From positions 1 through 7,186 of the forward strand of contig JAQCJA010000239.1 of the NCBI GenBank assembly GCA_027593305.1: 7,186 nucleotides of DNA, given 5' to 3'. A program made the position numbers and the translations under genes. Each line of letters starts with the position of its first letter. Position 1 is the first letter of the stretch. Source of the DNA: a bacterium (lineage in GTDB: Bacteria > Latescibacterota > UBA2968 > UBA8231). Shown one piece after another: positions 6,558 to 7,186 of this stretch. The notes under the pieces are model-generated. The model was not told the DNA's origin and ran no database searches. It saw nothing but the letters and a program-made list of their open reading frames with translations.

Positions 6558-7136
6558 TCAGGGGGACGCGGTCGCCTCCTGCAGGTCGTTGTTGATCCGG
6601 TTCATCTGGGTGTTCAACTGTAGAATCAACTGGTTTGCTGCCTCGTATTTGGCTTCTGCATCACGGTAGACCGGTTCGAAATCTCCGCCCTTCTGCTCCA
6701 CGTCCCAACCCTCAATCGTCCGCTCCAGCGCCTCGATCCGCGCTGCCAGCATCTTCCGGGTGTCGCGGTGAAAGGGCGCGAGCAATGGGGGGGGCTGGAC
6801 GGCGTCGAGTTCGTCGAACACGGTCTGGAATCCGGGGCGCACAGCCTCTGCCTGTGCTGCGAGATTGCGTCCCGTCCCGCGGCGGTCGGCCGCCCCTTGC
6901 CGCGAACTGGCGAGAGCTGCTTCGTACTCCTGCTGCAGTGCACCGATACGAAGGATGTATGGGTTGATCGCATCCAGATAGCCAGTAACGTCAGCAACGG
7001 AACCATACATTGTCGATGCTGTCAGATCGATCAACTTGGTTGATGGCGCCTGGGCAGTCGGCTCGTCTTCGGATGGACCGCAGGCGATGGTGAAGAGAGC
7101 TACGAGCAGGGCGGGGAGACGGCAGAATCGAAGCAC
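6558..7136 (-). CDS. small helical lipoprotein of unknown function
   Basis: I do not recognise this 192-residue protein. It has a lipoprotein signal peptide (MLRFCRLPALLVALFTIAC, lipobox TIAC with C19). Gly at +2 suggests outer-membrane sorting, and a polar acidic linker follows to about residue 32. The rest looks almost all helical and rich in Ala, Gln, Glu and Arg. One helical stretch at about 45-112 is followed by a PPP turn at 115-117, and a second stretch at 126-187 ends in an Asn/Gln-rich tail. A helical hairpin or coiled coil is likely. No catalytic motif is visible. The GTG start at 7136 is the only in-frame start after an in-frame TGA upstream; the nearest purine-rich stretch, GAAAGG, is 11 nt away, so initiation may be weak. 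It precedes the peptidase gene by 58 bp on the same strand and may be its operon partner. Confidence 0.75.
   Translation of the reverse strand: MLRFCRLPALLVALFTIACGPSEDEPTAQAPSTKLIDLTASTMYGSVADVTGYLDAINPYILRIGALQQEYEAALASSRQGAADRRGTGRNLAAQAEAVRPGFQTVFDELDAVQPPPLLAPFHRDTRKMLAARIEALERTIEGWDVEQKGGDFEPVYRDAEAKYEAANQLILQLNTQMNRINNDLQEATASP
6787..6794. repeat. eight-base G/C homopolymer inside the small lipoprotein gene
   Basis: A run of eight G on the plus strand (eight C on the coding strand) encodes the PPP turn at residues 115-117 of the lipoprotein. It is the longest mononucleotide run I noticed in the window. The frame is intact on both sides, with similar helical composition, so the length as read appears correct. 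Such a tract can slip in replication or be misread in sequencing. Confidence 0.8.
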
Positions 7137-7161
7137 GTTGTCAACAGCCTTTCTGTATCAG

Positions 7162-7176
7162 CGATCGTTGTGATCG
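7162..7176. promoter_or_regulatory. short inverted repeat upstream of the lipoprotein gene
   Basis: CGATC-N5-GATCG forms a perfect 5-bp inverted repeat about 26 bp upstream of the GTG start. It could be an operator half-site pair or a small hairpin in the leader. The arms are short and such repeats occur by chance, so this is only a candidate. The rest of the 50-bp right-edge stretch shows no convincing promoter. Confidence 0.15.
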
Positions 7177-7186
7177 AGTCGTATCT

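Noticed and set aside
6550..6560. Small dyad TGACG-A-CGTCA at the lipoprotein stop codon
   Set aside because: Eleven bases, partly coding, without a T tract; too short to call a terminator or operator.
7139..7144. Minus-strand TTGACA matching the -35 consensus perfectly
   Set aside because: It lies only two bases before the GTG start of the lipoprotein gene, so its -10 would fall inside the coding region, where none is seen.

Overview
This window looks like part of a chromosome from a Gram-negative bacterium with fairly high GC (about 60% by eye, not computed). The Gram-negative call rests on a periplasmic solute-binding protein for a TRAP transporter, and on three predicted lipoproteins whose residue after the lipobox cysteine is Gly or Ala, as expected for outer-membrane sorting. 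A proteobacterium is the most likely host, but nothing here fixes the genus. Almost all of the window is coding. The only gene-free gaps are about 112 bp (3605-3716), 58 bp (6500-6557) and 50 bp at the right edge. I see no rRNA, tRNA, CRISPR, insertion sequence or phage gene.

Left part (1-3604, all minus strand): a four-gene operon read right to left as tatT - dctP - dctQ - dctM. It encodes a TPAT, the TRAP-transporter subclass that carries an extra TPR-like lipoprotein, the T component (TatT), alongside the binding protein (P), the small membrane subunit (Q) and the large membrane subunit (M). The genes are packed very tightly: T/P overlap by 20 bp, P/Q overlap by an ATGA, and Q/M are one base apart. 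The M gene runs off the left edge. A plausible sigma-70 promoter for the operon lies at 3660-3689.

Middle (3717-5438, plus strand): a divergently transcribed polytopic membrane protein with C-terminal TPRs. It has the residue landmarks of the TMTC family (the animal members are O-mannosyltransferases), so it is probably a bacterial GT-C-fold glycosyltransferase.

Right part (5435-7136, minus strand): a probable outer-membrane lipoprotein zinc peptidase of the Pfam Aminopep family (HELTH motif), preceded by a small helical lipoprotein of unknown function. The peptidase gene and the TMTC-like gene converge and share one CTAG tetranucleotide as both stop codons.

Every recognisable product acts in the envelope: Na+-driven uptake of a probably non-standard, perhaps lipophilic, ligand; a membrane glycosyltransferase; a periplasmic peptidase; and a lipoprotein. 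Whether they form one pathway cannot be decided from the sequence. The TPAT and the peptidase are known families, so the novelty lies mainly in the neighbourhood and in the TMTC-like protein rather than in a clearly new system.
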